Shown here piece by piece: positions 1 through 8,200 of a DNA stretch of 39,129 nucleotides. Position 1 is the stretch's first letter. The number at the start of each line of letters is the position of its first letter. The position numbers and the translations under genes are program-made. The stretch is from UBA724 sp049596815 (lineage in GTDB: Bacteria; Bacteroidota; Bacteroidia; Flavobacteriales; Flavobacteriaceae), in NCBI GenBank assembly GCA_049596815.1, contig JBMYLY010000006.1, positions 1 through 39,129 of the forward strand, given 5' to 3'. The notes under the pieces were generated by a model. The model saw nothing but the letters and a program-made list of their open reading frames with translations. It was not told the origin of the DNA and ran no database searches.

Positions 1-308
<308 letters not shown>

Positions 309-440
309 CGTAACACACTTTTCTTATATTGTTTTTGTGTTATTGCTATTGTCTAAAAATTCTTAATATGATCGTATTGCACGTGTTGTCAGCAGACACA
401 CGTGATGCAAGCACAGCCATCGCTGTGTTTGTATACCGAT
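309..440 (+). other. 23S-5S spacer with three hairpins
   Basis: The spacer has no tRNA gene. Three inverted repeats can be drawn: TAACACA/TGTGTTA (311-317 with 336-342), a bulged stem pairing TTGCA..CGTGT.GTC with its complement (377-410), and CACAGC/GCTGTG (412-417 with 422-427). Stems in this place usually belong to rRNA maturation (RNase III or similar cutting), and that role is inferred here. Confidence 0.55.
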
Positions 441-546
441 AAGGTGGCTATTGCATTGGGGCTCACCTCTTCCCATCCCGAACAGAGAAGTTAAGCCCAA
501 TAGCGCAGATGGTACTGCATTTGTGGGAGAGTATGTCGCCGCCTTC
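440..546 (+). rRNA. rrf: 5S ribosomal RNA
   Basis: The gene has the conserved 5S core CCCATCCCGAACAGAGAAG (473-491) followed by GTTAAGCCC and the loop region GATGGTACTGC. The closing helix I pairs AAGGTGGC (441-448) with GCCGCCTT (538-545), which fixes both ends to within a base or two. The length of about 107 nt is normal for Bacteroidota. It lies about 130 nt after the 23S end, in the same transcription unit. Confidence 0.95.
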
Positions 547-549
547 TTT

Positions 550-582
550 AAACCCCCTTCACTCCGTGTTGGGGGTTTTTTA
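550..582 (+). terminator. rRNA operon intrinsic terminator
   Basis: A 7-bp stem AACCCCC (551-557) pairs with GGGGGTT (571-577), with a 13-nt loop, and runs into TTTTTT. It starts a few bases after the 5S gene, so it should end the rRNA transcript. Confidence 0.9.
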
Positions 583-602
583 TTGCCCCAATTTATTTGC
601 AC

Positions 603-631
603 AAAAAAAGCCCCATAAAGGAGCTTTTTAC
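603..631 (-). terminator. intrinsic terminator of the lipoprotein gene
   Basis: On the minus strand AGCTCC pairs with GGGGCT (one G-T pair) around a 5-nt loop and is followed by a run of T. It lies just downstream of the minus-strand lipoprotein gene. The plus strand also shows a T run after the stem, so it could back up the rRNA terminator. Confidence 0.7.
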
Positions 632-649
632 TTCCAAATCCTTAATAAA

Positions 650-1516
650 CTAACGCTTGGTGGCGGTGCCGCTAATAAGTGTATTTGCAATATTATTTTC
701 CATGTCAAACACCATATGGTCTTCTGCATTGGCGGGGACTTGGTGAGCAAGAGGTTTTAGAAAAAACGGAAGCGCCGAATCGTCTGGATCAGGTTCGATA
801 GATATAACTACGTTGGCTTCGCTCAAATCGGTTGGAAATGTCAATCCATCAGGCGCATTGACCAAAAAATCCTCTCCCGGATAGGCAGGTCCGGGCGTAT
901 CACCACTAAATTCATCGGCTTCGTCTGCTGCATCTACACGTGTAAAGGTTCCTGTACTTACTGGCGTACCGTCAATAACAGCCCAGCCTTCGTATTTCCA
1001 TCCATCAGCCAAATCAGGAAGAGAGAGTCCGGCTACAGCGGGCGGATTGGAATTGTCTAACCACCAAACTCCGCTGTTTTCGTCAGTATCCGCTCCATTT
1101 GTTGGCGTGGCCAAGATGTATTTGCCTGTGGCATCAGTAAAGTCACTTCCCAAAGCGGCACTGTGTCCTATGGTCAACGCGGCTACATTGCCGTTAAAAT
1201 CGCCGGCCAAGATATGTGTGCTACTCGGGTTGGCACTTGGGTCTGGGTCGGGCTCTATGGTAAGTACATAGCGGGTGGCATCTTCCAATTGGGTTCGGTC
1301 GATGCTTGTAGTCACATTGCCAGTAGCATCAAAGGTGCCGGTGCTGATGGCTGCTCCATCGACGATGATCCAGCCCTCGTACTGAAAGCCATCATTGAGC
1401 GTGGGTAAATTTGACAATTGTACTACCAAATCTTGGTCTGGGTCTTCGTCATCATTGTCGCAGGCTACAAATCCTGAGACCAACAAACACAACAAAAGTA
1501 ATTTAGAATAATTCAT
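650..1516 (-). CDS. lipoprotein with two RskA-like repeats
   Basis: A 288-residue protein with a lipoprotein signal peptide (hydrophobic 5-16, lipobox GFVAC, lipidated Cys19) followed by an acidic linker DNDDEDPDQD. The start at 1516 was chosen because it puts the signal peptide at the N-terminus; a longer frame adds 22 charged residues. The mature part has two related blocks, about 37-112 and 167-262. Each carries LPxLxDGxxYEGW, VDG or IDG, then STGTF, and about 30-50 residues later an IEPDPD stretch. The GW..DG..(V/I)STG.F and later T.EP.. pattern resembles the extracytoplasmic domain of RskA-type anti-sigma factors (PF10099). There is no cytoplasmic anti-sigma domain or transmembrane anchor, so an anti-sigma role is doubtful. 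Function unknown. Confidence 0.85.
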   Translation of the reverse strand: MNYSKLLLLCLLVSGFVACDNDDEDPDQDLVVQLSNLPTLNDGFQYEGWIIVDGAAISTGTFDATGNVTTSIDRTQLEDATRYVLTIEPDPDPSANPSSTHILAGDFNGNVAALTIGHSAALGSDFTDATGKYILATPTNGADTDENSGVWWLDNSNPPAVAGLSLPDLADGWKYEGWAVIDGTPVSTGTFTRVDAADEADEFSGDTPGPAYPGEDFLVNAPDGLTFPTDLSEANVVISIEPDPDDSALPFFLKPLAHQVPANAEDHMVFDMENNIANTLISGTATKR

Positions 1517-1570
1517 AAAAAATAAGATTAAAAAATGGCGCCTACTTCGCTTTAGGGTCTTTTTTCGGCT

Positions 1571-1637
1571 TGTTCGGACCAAGCGCCCGTCTACCTAATT
1601 GGTAGGTGTTTTGGAGCTTTTTTCGTCTGTCCAAACA
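1571..1637. repeat. nested inverted repeats upstream of the lipoprotein gene
   Basis: An outer pair TGTTCGGAC (1571-1579) / GTCCAAACA (1629-1637, one mismatch) encloses CTACC/GGTAG (1591-1595 with 1601-1605). It lies between the ZIP gene and the lipoprotein gene. It could be 5' untranslated structure of the lipoprotein mRNA; no T run supports a terminator. Confidence 0.4.
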
Positions 1638-1638
1638 T

Positions 1639-1656
1639 CATGCCATGGCATCCAGT
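1639..1656. repeat. solo palindromic repeat (TCATGCC..GGCATCC type)
   Basis: A perfect 12-bp palindrome ATGCCATGGCAT (1640-1651), flanked by TC on the left and CCAG on the right. It looks like a shortened copy of the GTCATGCC...GGCATCC unit in the repeat cluster at 3234-3262, which is also intergenic. Confidence 0.45.
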
Positions 1657-1711
1657 AGGTAATTTGAATTTATTTCGATTGCAAAAACGATAACAAATGT
1701 TAATACTTTGC

Positions 1712-2389
1712 CTAATGTTGGATAATATAGGCCAGAAGGATGGCACTGACTATGGCCAATAATTTTGTGCTGTGAAAGCGGTGGCCTTCGGCACTTTCAA
1801 AAAGAATGGTGGTAGATACGTGAAGAAAGATCCCAATCACCAAAGCACTGAGTTCTAGGGTGATTTGTTGTAGGCTTTCGATAGTCTGTACTGACCAAGT
1901 ACCCAGTGGGGTCATCAGCGCGAAGATGCCCAAAAACAACCACGTCTGTAATGGTTTCATATGGGATTGCCATAAAAAATAGGCTATCAGTATGGCTATG
2001 GGCAATTTGTGAATCAAGACCCCCCAAATCAGGTGTTCGTGCTGTTCTATGGGGGTACCTTCCAAAAAAGCATGTAGGCACAAACCTGTAAAAAGCCCCC
2101 AAGGGAATCCTCCTGAATTGTGAAGGTGTATGTGTCCATGCTCCGCCCCTTTGGAAAAGGATTCTAAGACAATCTGCACCAAAATACCGCCCATTACCCA
2201 AAGCCCCAATTGGCTGCTGTGCGCTTGTCCAAAAACCGTGGGTAGCAATTCAAACACGGTGATAGACAGCAAGAATGCCCCGCTAAATGCCAATAATATT
2301 TTGACAGGTTTGAGTTGTTTGGGTTTCCATAGGACGACGACCAGCGCACCCAGAACCACTGTGACAAAAGGCAATATCAGATAGGTCAT
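1712..2389 (-). CDS. ZIP family metal transporter
   Basis: A 225-residue polytopic inner-membrane protein of the ZIP (Zrt/Irt-like) family, expected to import divalent metals such as zinc. About eight hydrophobic segments are visible. The metal-site helices show CLHAFLEG (104-111, with His106 and Glu110) and IHKLPIA (126-132, with His127), matching the HNxxEG and HxxPE-type motifs of TM4 and TM5. A histidine-rich loop EHGHIHLH (83-90) sits where ZIPs usually have a metal-binding loop. It is at the short end for the family. Its ATG overlaps the stop of the upstream methyltransferase gene by 4 bp (ATGA), so the two are probably translationally coupled. The metal cannot be told from sequence. 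Confidence 0.85.
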   Translation of the reverse strand: MTYLILPFVTVVLGALVVVLWKPKQLKPVKILLAFSGAFLLSITVFELLPTVFGQAHSSQLGLWVMGGILVQIVLESFSKGAEHGHIHLHNSGGFPWGLFTGLCLHAFLEGTPIEQHEHLIWGVLIHKLPIAILIAYFLWQSHMKPLQTWLFLGIFALMTPLGTWSVQTIESLQQITLELSALVIGIFLHVSTTILFESAEGHRFHSTKLLAIVSAILLAYIIQH

Positions 2390-3111
2390 TGCACAATCAG
2401 AATTAATCGGCTCGAAGATAGTGGATTGTAGTCAGAAAGTGTGTAGTCTCCGTAAATGGCTTTTATTTCCAACCCCACTTCACTGAGCCAATGTGTAAAA
2501 TCTTCGAGTTGTAAGGCACGTACGCGTTCTTGAAATTGAAATTTTTCACCCCCTGTTTCAAAGGCGATCTCTTTTGTAATCCAACGCGTGTCCACGCGTC
2601 GCTTGATATCAAATTGAATCCCTTCTTTGATGACGCTTTCTTCGGGTATCAAATGTTTGGCTACCCAAGGGGAGTTTAAAAAATCGATAACGCCCACTCC
2701 TCCGACTTGTAAATGGTTACGAAAAGCATATAAAGCCTTTAGACTGTCTGCATCATCCTCAAAATATCCAAAGCTTGTAAATAGATTGAGAACACCATCA
2801 AATTTTTCATCCAAGGTTTTCCGCATATCGTGTTGTTGAAACTGCAGCCTATCGTTGGCATAAGATTGGGCATGAGATATATTCTTTTGGGATAAATCGA
2901 TGCCTTTTACATCATAGCCCAGTTGGTTGAGGTATATGGCATGACGTCCTCGGCCACAAGCCACATCCAAAAGCCGTGCATTCTTTGGCAAATCCAAGGA
3001 GATCATCAGCTTGTCTATAAACCTTTGGGCTTCTTGTTGGTCGCGGTCGGCATAGAGTATATGGTAGTAGGGGGAGTCGAACCAAGATTCAAACCATGCT
3101 TGTGTTGCCAT
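2386..3111 (-). CDS. class I SAM-dependent methyltransferase
   Basis: A 241-residue soluble protein with a Rossmann-like methyltransferase fold. Motif I is LLDVACGRGRHA (about 47-58), the acidic loop after beta-2 is VKGIDLS, and an ..HDMR.. segment and FTSFGYFEDD follow where motifs III-IV lie. The family (type 11/25 methyltransferases) modifies many small molecules and proteins, so the substrate cannot be named. It is the first gene of a two-gene unit with the ZIP transporter. A consensus -7 promoter box ends 5 nt before its ATG (3117-3124), which leaves almost no leader. Confidence 0.8.
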   Translation of the reverse strand: MATQAWFESWFDSPYYHILYADRDQQEAQRFIDKLMISLDLPKNARLLDVACGRGRHAIYLNQLGYDVKGIDLSQKNISHAQSYANDRLQFQQHDMRKTLDEKFDGVLNLFTSFGYFEDDADSLKALYAFRNHLQVGGVGVIDFLNSPWVAKHLIPEESVIKEGIQFDIKRRVDTRWITKEIAFETGGEKFQFQERVRALQLEDFTHWLSEVGLEIKAIYGDYTLSDYNPLSSSRLILIVQ

Positions 3112-3116
3112 GGTGG

Positions 3117-3124
3117 CAAAATTA
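3117..3124 (-). promoter_or_regulatory. -7 promoter box of the methyltransferase-ZIP unit
   Basis: TAATTTTG on the minus strand matches the Bacteroidota -7 consensus TAnnTTTG and ends 5 nt before the ATG at 3111. Transcription is expected to begin at or next to the start codon. No convincing -33 element was seen. Confidence 0.55.
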
Positions 3125-3154
3125 CGTTATTTTCCTCTTGTATGGACGCCCGCA

Positions 3155-3304
3155 CCTGTCTACTGCAAGACAGGAATGACATACGGGTGATTCACTACAA
3201 AAGTTTTATGCAGATGTCATGCCTGCCTGCTGAATGTCATGCCGTGCCACGACACGGCATCCACCACTCCCTAAGGAGACTCCTGCTTCCGCAGGAGTGA
3301 CATA
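3155..3304. repeat. intergenic cluster of short palindromic repeats
   Basis: Three hairpins lie in one gap: CCTGTC/GACAGG (3155-3160 with 3169-3174), ATGCCGTG/CACGGCAT (3239-3246 with 3253-3260) and ACTCCTGC/GCAGGAGT (3279-3286 with 3291-3298). Two are followed by (A)TGACATA and one is preceded by ATGTC. The 10-mer ATGTCATGCC occurs twice (3214-3223 and 3234-3243). This resembles REP-like or MITE-like intergenic repeats of Bacteroidota. No transposase is near. Confidence 0.7.
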
Positions 3305-3350
3305 AGGTATTTGCCCTAAAAGTAAATAAGCCGGTGTCTGTGCTTTTCTC

Positions 3351-3358
3351 TACTTTTG
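3351..3358 (+). promoter_or_regulatory. -7 promoter box of the THUMP methyltransferase gene
   Basis: TACTTTTG matches TAnnTTTG exactly and ends 4 nt before the ATG at 3363, so the mRNA is probably leaderless or nearly so. Confidence 0.6.
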
Positions 3359-3362
3359 CAGT

Positions 3363-4532
3363 ATGAGCCAATCCAATGTCAATTTTGATATGATCGCCAA
3401 AACCTTATTTGGTTTCGAATCGGTATTGGCAAATGAGCTTTTGCAACTAGGTGCGCAGTCCATCCAACCCGGGGTGCGCCATGTGCGTTTTCGCGGTGAT
3501 TTGGGGTTTTTGTACAAAGCCAGTTTGTGTTTGCGAACGGCACTGCGAATATTGGTACCCATTCATAGTGCCAAAATTCAAAAGGAATCTGATTTTTACC
3601 AAGCGGTGCTGCGGATTCCATGGGAAGCGTATATGGATTTAGAAACCCGCTTTTCCATTCAGGTCACGCAGTCGAGTGATTTGTTTCGCAACACCATGTT
3701 TGCTGCTCAAAAAGCCAAAGACGCCCTTGTAGATCGGTTTCGAAAACAGACTGGCAAACGCCCCAGTGTGGGTCGTGAGGATCCCGATTTGAGTATTCAT
3801 ATACATATCGGCAGGGGCAGGCTTGAAGTTTCTTTGGATGCTTCGGGCGCATCTCTACACCGCCGTGGTTATCGCACTGCGACCAACATTGCGCCCATCA
3901 ACGAAGTATTGGCAGCGGGCATCTTGTTGTTGTCGGGTTGGAAAGGAGAGACCGATTTTTTAGACCCTATGTGTGGAAGCGGCACCTTACCGATTGAGGC
4001 GGCCATGATCGCATGCAACATTCCACCCCAACTCAACCGCAAACAGTTTGCCTTTGAACGTTGGAAAAATTGGGACGCCGATTTGTTTGACCTTATTCGC
4101 GCCTCTGCGCTTAAGAAAACACGCGATTTTCAGCATACAATTGTCGGCTATGACAAAGCCCCTTCGGCTGTGCGAAAAGCCCAAGACAATGTAACCCAAG
4201 CAGGCCTTTCTGATTTTGTGCAGATCGAGAGACAAGACTTTTTCCGCTCAGCCAAACCCAAACCCGACGCACCCTTGCATTTGGTTTTTAATCCACCCTA
4301 TGGGGAACGCCTTCCTATTGACATGAAACTCTTTTATGGACGTATCGGAGATACCCTGAAGCAACTTTATCCAAACTCCGATGCCTGGATGATCAGCTCC
4401 AATATGGAGGCATTAAAAAATGTGGGTCTCAGAGCCACTCAAAAAACCAAGCTGTTCAATGGCAAACTCGAAAGTCGTTTGGTGCATTACACCCTGTATC
4501 AGGGCAGTTTAAAAACCCATAAGCATGCCTAA
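3363..4532 (+). CDS. THUMP-domain rRNA guanine-N2 methyltransferase (RlmL-like)
   Basis: A 389-residue protein of the UPF0020/RlmL family. These enzymes transfer a methyl group from SAM to the exocyclic N2 of a guanine in RNA; the E. coli relative modifies 23S rRNA G2445. An N-terminal ferredoxin-like plus THUMP region spans about 1-165. The methyltransferase domain follows, with motif I FLDPMCGSGTLPIEAA (199-214) and motif IV NPPYGERL (310-317), typical for amino-group methylation. It has the length of RlmL without the RlmK C-terminal half, which is usual in Bacteroidota. The downstream small membrane protein gene overlaps it by 8 bp. The exact target base is inferred from family. Confidence 0.88.
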   Translation: MSQSNVNFDMIAKTLFGFESVLANELLQLGAQSIQPGVRHVRFRGDLGFLYKASLCLRTALRILVPIHSAKIQKESDFYQAVLRIPWEAYMDLETRFSIQVTQSSDLFRNTMFAAQKAKDALVDRFRKQTGKRPSVGREDPDLSIHIHIGRGRLEVSLDASGASLHRRGYRTATNIAPINEVLAAGILLLSGWKGETDFLDPMCGSGTLPIEAAMIACNIPPQLNRKQFAFERWKNWDADLFDLIRASALKKTRDFQHTIVGYDKAPSAVRKAQDNVTQAGLSDFVQIERQDFFRSAKPKPDAPLHLVFNPPYGERLPIDMKLFYGRIGDTLKQLYPNSDAWMISSNMEALKNVGLRATQKTKLFNGKLESRLVHYTLYQGSLKTHKHA

Positions 4533-4743
4533 GACCACCCTTGCTTTTTTGCTAAACCTGTTGTCCTTTGCATTTCTGTTTTTGTTGTTTCGTATGGGGA
4601 TTGGCAGTGTGTTGCCACTATCGCATTTGCCTTTGTTGTTGGGCTCTGCGGTGTTGGCCAGTTTTGTGGCCCCAAAGTTTTTGGTCAAAGATGGGACGCT
4701 GTGGGTGAAGCTGTTTTGGCGGAAAGCGCCTTGGAGGTTGTAG
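4525..4743 (+). CDS. small two-helix membrane protein, unknown function
   Basis: A 72-residue protein with two hydrophobic helices (about 5-24 and 31-50) and a short basic tail ending WVKLFWRKAPWRL. It begins inside the last codons of the RlmL-like gene (8-bp overlap), which suggests translational coupling. I do not recognise a named family. The overlap and the clean membrane pattern make it more likely real than chance. No promoter of its own is visible. Confidence 0.65.
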   Translation: MPKTTLAFLLNLLSFAFLFLLFRMGIGSVLPLSHLPLLLGSAVLASFVAPKFLVKDGTLWVKLFWRKAPWRL

Positions 4744-5252
4744 GGCGTTAAATTATTTTATTTTTTAAAGTTACCTTCTTTAGGCTTTTGTTTTGCTAAC
4801 ACTTTTTTAGGATAAAACTTACGCATTTGTAAGAAATATCTTTCAATAAAAAAATCATACTAAAACATTTAATCGTTGTTAAAACCCGTGTTGTGGGGCT
4901 TATCCTTGAATTTCATTATAACAAAATAATTTGTCGTACATAAAAACCCTCATTTGCCTCTGAAATAAAGAATTACGATGTTTTACACACTGATAGAGCG
5001 TTTGTTTTACCAGGATAAACTCTTTAAATTGCATAATATTTATTCAAATTGGAAAGAAAAAAATAAATTTTGATCGAGGTAATTTATATACTTTACTGAC
5101 AAAAATATATGTTAAATTATACATCCTCGCTTTTGTTTTTATGGCGCCATTAGATGGTTTTTCGCAGTCCTCAAATGCAGGCTCCAAACTTGTATTGCGT
5201 TCAGGTTGAAATGATTTTTTGGTGTCACTTTGAGCACAGACGAGAACTCTAA
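4744..5252. other. AT-rich gap, no confident gene
   Basis: This 509-bp stretch is richer in A and T than its surroundings and holds no reading frame of normal gene length. A 31-codon frame (4978-5073) and a signal-peptide-like frame without a usual start (5096-5209) are present. No tRNA, clear terminator hairpin or repeat was recognised. It lies between the ends of two converging genes. Confidence 0.6.
5096..5209 (+). pseudogene. possible signal-peptide remnant
   Basis: This frame reads LTKIYVKLYILAFVFMAPLD then GFSQSSNAGSK and stops after 37 codons. It has the shape of a Bacteroidota signal peptide: basic start, hydrophobic core, and likely cleavage after FSQ. However there is no ATG, GTG or TTG where it should begin and only 13 residues of mature protein before the stop. 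It may be the ruined start of a lost exported protein. It could equally be chance in AT-rich DNA. Confidence 0.25.
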
Positions 5253-8200
5253 TCAGTCTTTAACCACTTTCAGTGTTTGGCGTACCTTCCGACTGCTGAT
5301 TTCTATAAAATACACCCCATTTGCCAAATCACTCAAGTCTAAGTTGATGTTTCGATGTTGTACAACATCGGTTTGTGGCCTAAATACCAATGAACCTCGA
5401 ATATCTCTTACGGCAATTTGTAGGTCGTTCACAGGGTTAGGAAGATATAGCGAAAGATTGCCAGTGGTTGGGTTCGGATAATATTGTATGCGATTTGTAT
5501 TTACATCGTTGCCGTTAGACAATGTCGTACCTGTAATCACAAAATCATCTATGACTGCACCTTCGTTGTTGACATAGGTGTCTGTGACCATTTTGAATCT
5601 AAATATTACATTGGTCTCATCGGATATGGCGCTTAAATCAAAGCTGTATTCGTTAAGTGACCAGTCGGTGGGGGTGTCATCAAGTCCGGTATATTGCGCT
5701 AAGGTGGTCCATTGATTACCGCCATCAATTGCGTATTGGAAGAAAAGATAATCCCAACCATATTCAATATCGTATGCCATATAAAATTTGGCTACAGGGT
5801 CTGAAATTAAACTTAAATCAAAACAAGGAGATACCAGCTCTGAGTTGGATTGATCTGGATAATTTCCGTTTAAGTTGGTTGCATACGCCATACTTCCGGA
5901 GGCAGTTTGGTTTAAGTTGGAACCTTCAGGTATTCCTTTTTCCCACACACTATCGCCTACAATCAACCAATTGTCCTCTGCAGCTTCGTATGAGAAAAGC
6001 GTGTTGGTGGTACTGCTTTGGTTGCTAGCGTCTGGAGTGTATTCAAAGTCAACTTCAAGGATGTTATTGTTGGTTTGTTCATCGCCGAATAATACGAGCG
6101 TAGTCCGTAAAGAATTGACGTTGTTTTGTAATCCACTGAGTTCGGTCAAATTGACTTGAGTCCATTCACCTGGTGCTAATAGCCCTGACCAGTTTTGATT
6201 TGTTGGGGTGTTGTCGTTTAAACGAGTTTCTACGGTAAAACTGCTAATATTTTGATTGCCATTGTTATAAACCCGTAAATAAGGTGAGATGCTGTTGTCA
6301 CATTTATAATCAGAGGTTCCTAGATTAACAGATAAAAGGTCAATATCTATCTCAGGGACACTTACTTGAGGAATGGGTGTTTGCCAGATCCCACGGCCAT
6401 AAGTGGAGGCTGTGAGGGTATGGTCATTGATGTTGATTTCGATATCGCTCACTTCCACATTGGGCAGACCTTGAGAAATGGAAGTCCAACTCCCCACTTC
6501 ATTGTCATAATAATAAACACCCAAAGTGGTGCCGAGGTACAAAGCATCATGGTCGGAGTAGGGTTGGTGTTTCAAGACTCTTTTGAATTCTCCAGGCATA
6601 CCGGCACTCAGGTCTGTAAAACTTGCACCTCCATCTGTGGATTTTGCAAAGCCATCTGACTCCAAAATCCATACAATATCACTATTGGTGTGGTGCACTT
6701 CTATGGATCGAATCACATATCCTGAAGCGCTTGAGTATATCAAAGAAAAAGTCTGTCCTTTGTTGGTGCTTTTGTACACATTATAATTTGTAGACACATA
6801 AATGGTGTTGCTATTGTTAGGGTCAAGCTCGATTTGCCTAAGATTCTCCCCGAAATTATGATTGGATACTTTTTGCCAGCTTCCACTTTGTAGTACATAC
6901 AACTGATCGTAGCCGGCGTACAATTCACCGTTTTTATTGAATTGCATAGGCGTGACCCAATTGCCTTGTGTAGGTCCACTTGTGATGTACTCTCTATTGC
7001 TCCACCCTCCAGAACCACCCACTCGGGTGCGGTAGAGATTGCCTCCATATTGGGTCATTCCATAATACCAATCTTCTTGAAACGGATCCACAGCAGTGCC
7101 CATACCGTCCCCTCCGTGGTAACTATTCCATTGGGTGCCAGACAAAGCAAAACCGCCACAGTCTTGCAATCCGCTAGCCAATTTGCCTGAGTTGGGTCTA
7201 GAGGTTGATACCGTATATATTTGCGCAATCGACAAGGTATTGCTCAAATCTTCAAATGCATCACCATTGTTTGAGGAACGGTAGATGCCTCCATCGGTTC
7301 CCGCATAGAGCACCCCATCAAAATACCGCATAAAGTGTATGTCAGCATGGGTAAAGGCTGCGGTTCGGTTGTACCAATAATTCAATTGGCTAAAGTTGTC
7401 CCCTCCATCAGTAGATTTCCAAATGTCTAATACCCCGACAAAAACAATATTTGGGTCAACATCTGAAACCGTTAAGGCCATGTCATACCAAGCTTGTGAG
7501 CTTTGGAAGATGTCGTCGTTTTCTGCGGTTTTGGCAAAACTCTCACCCCCATCTGTAGATTTGTAAACACCCTGAAAATTGTAGTTTGATGCGGCTGTCA
7601 GCACGTAAACGACATTCGGATTAGCTGGGGTCACTTCCAATATGATTCGATCTGCGTTGTCAGGTATGGTGTCTATTTCTGTAAAACTTACACCCCCATC
7701 TGTAGTCTTAAAGAACTTAGAAGTGTTGTTGTTGTCGTAACCCACTGCATAAAGGGTGTTGCTATTGCCGGGTTGAAAACGAAAATCCACAATATTTCCC
7801 GGAAGTACATTAAACCAAATGTCTCCACCATCAATCGTTTTGTGTAAGCCTTGAGAGGTGGCTACCCAAACCGTGTTAGAGTCTGTTGGGTCAATAAAAA
7901 TCTCACTGGAACCTTTGTAAACATTGTTGAACTGAAGGCCGGTGACATTCCATGTTTGTCCGCCGTCAAGGGTTTTCATCACTCCGATGCTGTAAGAATC
8001 TCCGGCGTCATCATCTCCTGTAGATATGTATATAATTTCAGGATTATTCGGGTCAACAGCAATCCCTGAAACCCCTATTTGTGGCAAGTAATCTGAAAGT
8101 GGCGTCCAGTTTGCCCCATCGTCGGTGGATCTCCAAATCCCTCCCGCAGGAGCGCCTATGTATATGGTGTTTGGATTAGAAGGGTCTTTGGCTATGGCAT

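Noticed and set aside
3112..3300. A plus-strand open frame through the palindromic repeats
   Set aside because: It runs antisense to the methyltransferase gene and then through the repeats, with no domain or sensible composition. The repeats explain its openness.
4978..5073. A 31-codon plus-strand frame starting MFYTLIERLF
   Set aside because: It has a plausible look but no clear promoter or ribosome site and lies in AT-rich DNA, where such frames are common. Not enough to call a gene.
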